From an uncultured Pseudanabaenaceae cyanobacterium (GTDB lineage: Bacteria > Cyanobacteriota > Cyanobacteriia > PCC-9006 > JAAUQQ01), in assembly GCA_938017515.1 (NCBI GenBank), contig CALIJJ010000141.1, positions 1-49,730 on the forward strand: 49,730 nt of DNA. The letters run 5' to 3'. The position numbers were made by a program, and so were the translations under genes. Below are positions 49,367 to 49,730 of this stretch, in pieces. Below the pieces are notes generated by a model. The model saw nothing but the letters and a program-made list of their open reading frames with translations, had not been told where the DNA came from and searched no databases. Numbering within the stretch: the stretch's first letter is position 1; each line of letters begins with the position of its first letter.

Positions 49367-49730
49367 CTAGAGCAAATCAAACAAGATAATCTGACTCGCT
49401 CGGGCTTCATCAGCCAGTGCCGCATCGGCCTCATCACCGCCAGCCACACCATCACCAACAGCCACGGCTGCAACATCAAAGGCCCCTGGGTGGTTATCCT
49501 GGGCCGCGGATTCCCGCTTGGTCATCGCAACTGGCTCCGCAGTGCCGAGCTTCGCCGAGTCTGGGACGTAGCGTTGCATTGCATCCTGGATAGCCTCCAT
49601 CCGGCGCAGTTGGTCTCGGCGAATCGTCTCATAGGTATTGCCAAGGCCCGGTGCATCCCAATCCTTTCGCTCTGGGTTCCAATAGGACCAAGCACGCGCC
49701 TGCAAAATTTGCTCTTCCAACTCTCCCCCG
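49367..49730 (-). CDS. Protein of unknown function, C-terminal part (cut by window edge)
   Basis: A minus-strand frame stays open from the stop at 49367 to the window edge, giving about 120 residues. The upstream part (EEQILQARAWSYWNPERKDW, then NTYETIRRDQLRRMEAIQDA) looks like a helical protein. The C-terminal 45 residues are rich in alanine, aspartate and glycine and end SQIILFDLL. I do not recognise the family. A TTG at 49718-49720 could be a start, but the frame continues beyond it, so the true start is probably outside the window. It converges on the Wzc-type gene. The composition resembles coding DNA. Confidence 0.4.
   Translation of the reverse strand, partial: GGELEEQILQARAWSYWNPERKDWDAPGLGNTYETIRRDQLRRMEAIQDAMQRYVPDSAKLGTAEPVAMTKRESAAQDNHPGAFDVAAVAVGDGVAGGDEADAALADEARASQIILFDLL

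Overview
The window is chromosomal DNA from a cyanobacterium. This rests on genes found only, or almost only, in oxygenic phototrophs: psbA (cut by the left edge), thf1/psb29, psaL, psbZ, apcF and a DUF4278 peptide. The palindrome GCGATCGC (HIP1) also recurs throughout, as in many cyanobacteria. I see no transposase, integrase, phage gene or CRISPR array. The genus cannot be fixed from this sequence alone.

Layout. 1-2 kb: start of psbA, a small membrane protein gene, thf1 and a small conserved gene. 2.4-5.5 kb: a J-domain/TPR/WD40 fusion and two divergent orphan response regulators. 5.8-8 kb: psaL, then rph and an adenylate kinase on the other strand. 8.4-11.3 kb: a corrinoid adenosyltransferase-like protein without a P-loop, dcd, a secreted HExxH protein and thyX. 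Dcd and ThyX both act in dTTP supply. 11.4-14.8 kb: a flavoprotein without redox cysteines, translationally coupled to a cobD-like aminotransferase, then HU. 15.5-21.4 kb: a pentapeptide-repeat protein and the type IV pilus operon pilM-N-O-Q. 21.8-30 kb: pyrD, a GAF-array protein, secA and a diheme cytochrome. 30.3-34.6 kb: a GNAT enzyme, a degenerate histidine kinase, a ProA paralogue without its catalytic cysteine, a zinc-ribbon membrane protein, tRNA-Gly(GCC) and ribH. 34.8-35.7 kb: psbZ and apcF. 36.1-39 kb: a nitrogen locus with type III glutamine synthetase glnN and, facing it, a 59-residue basic YRG (DUF4278) protein behind a glutamine riboswitch. 39.3-41.6 kb: a methyltransferase and two conserved hypothetical proteins. 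41.9-49.3 kb: an exopolysaccharide and exosortase cluster with a sugar aminotransferase, a cyanoexosortase, its partner protein, a Wza-type export protein and a Wzc-type co-polymerase/tyrosine kinase.

Three themes stand out. First, a glutamine-sensing RNA controls a tiny basic protein next to a glutamine synthetase. Second, several proteins keep an enzyme fold but lack the key catalytic residues: the ProA-like protein, the disulfide-reductase-like protein, the corrinoid adenosyltransferase-like protein and the GAF pseudo-kinase. Third, the window carries more than a dozen short tandem duplications of 12-16 bp. They lie in intergenic DNA, across stop codons, and in frame inside genes.
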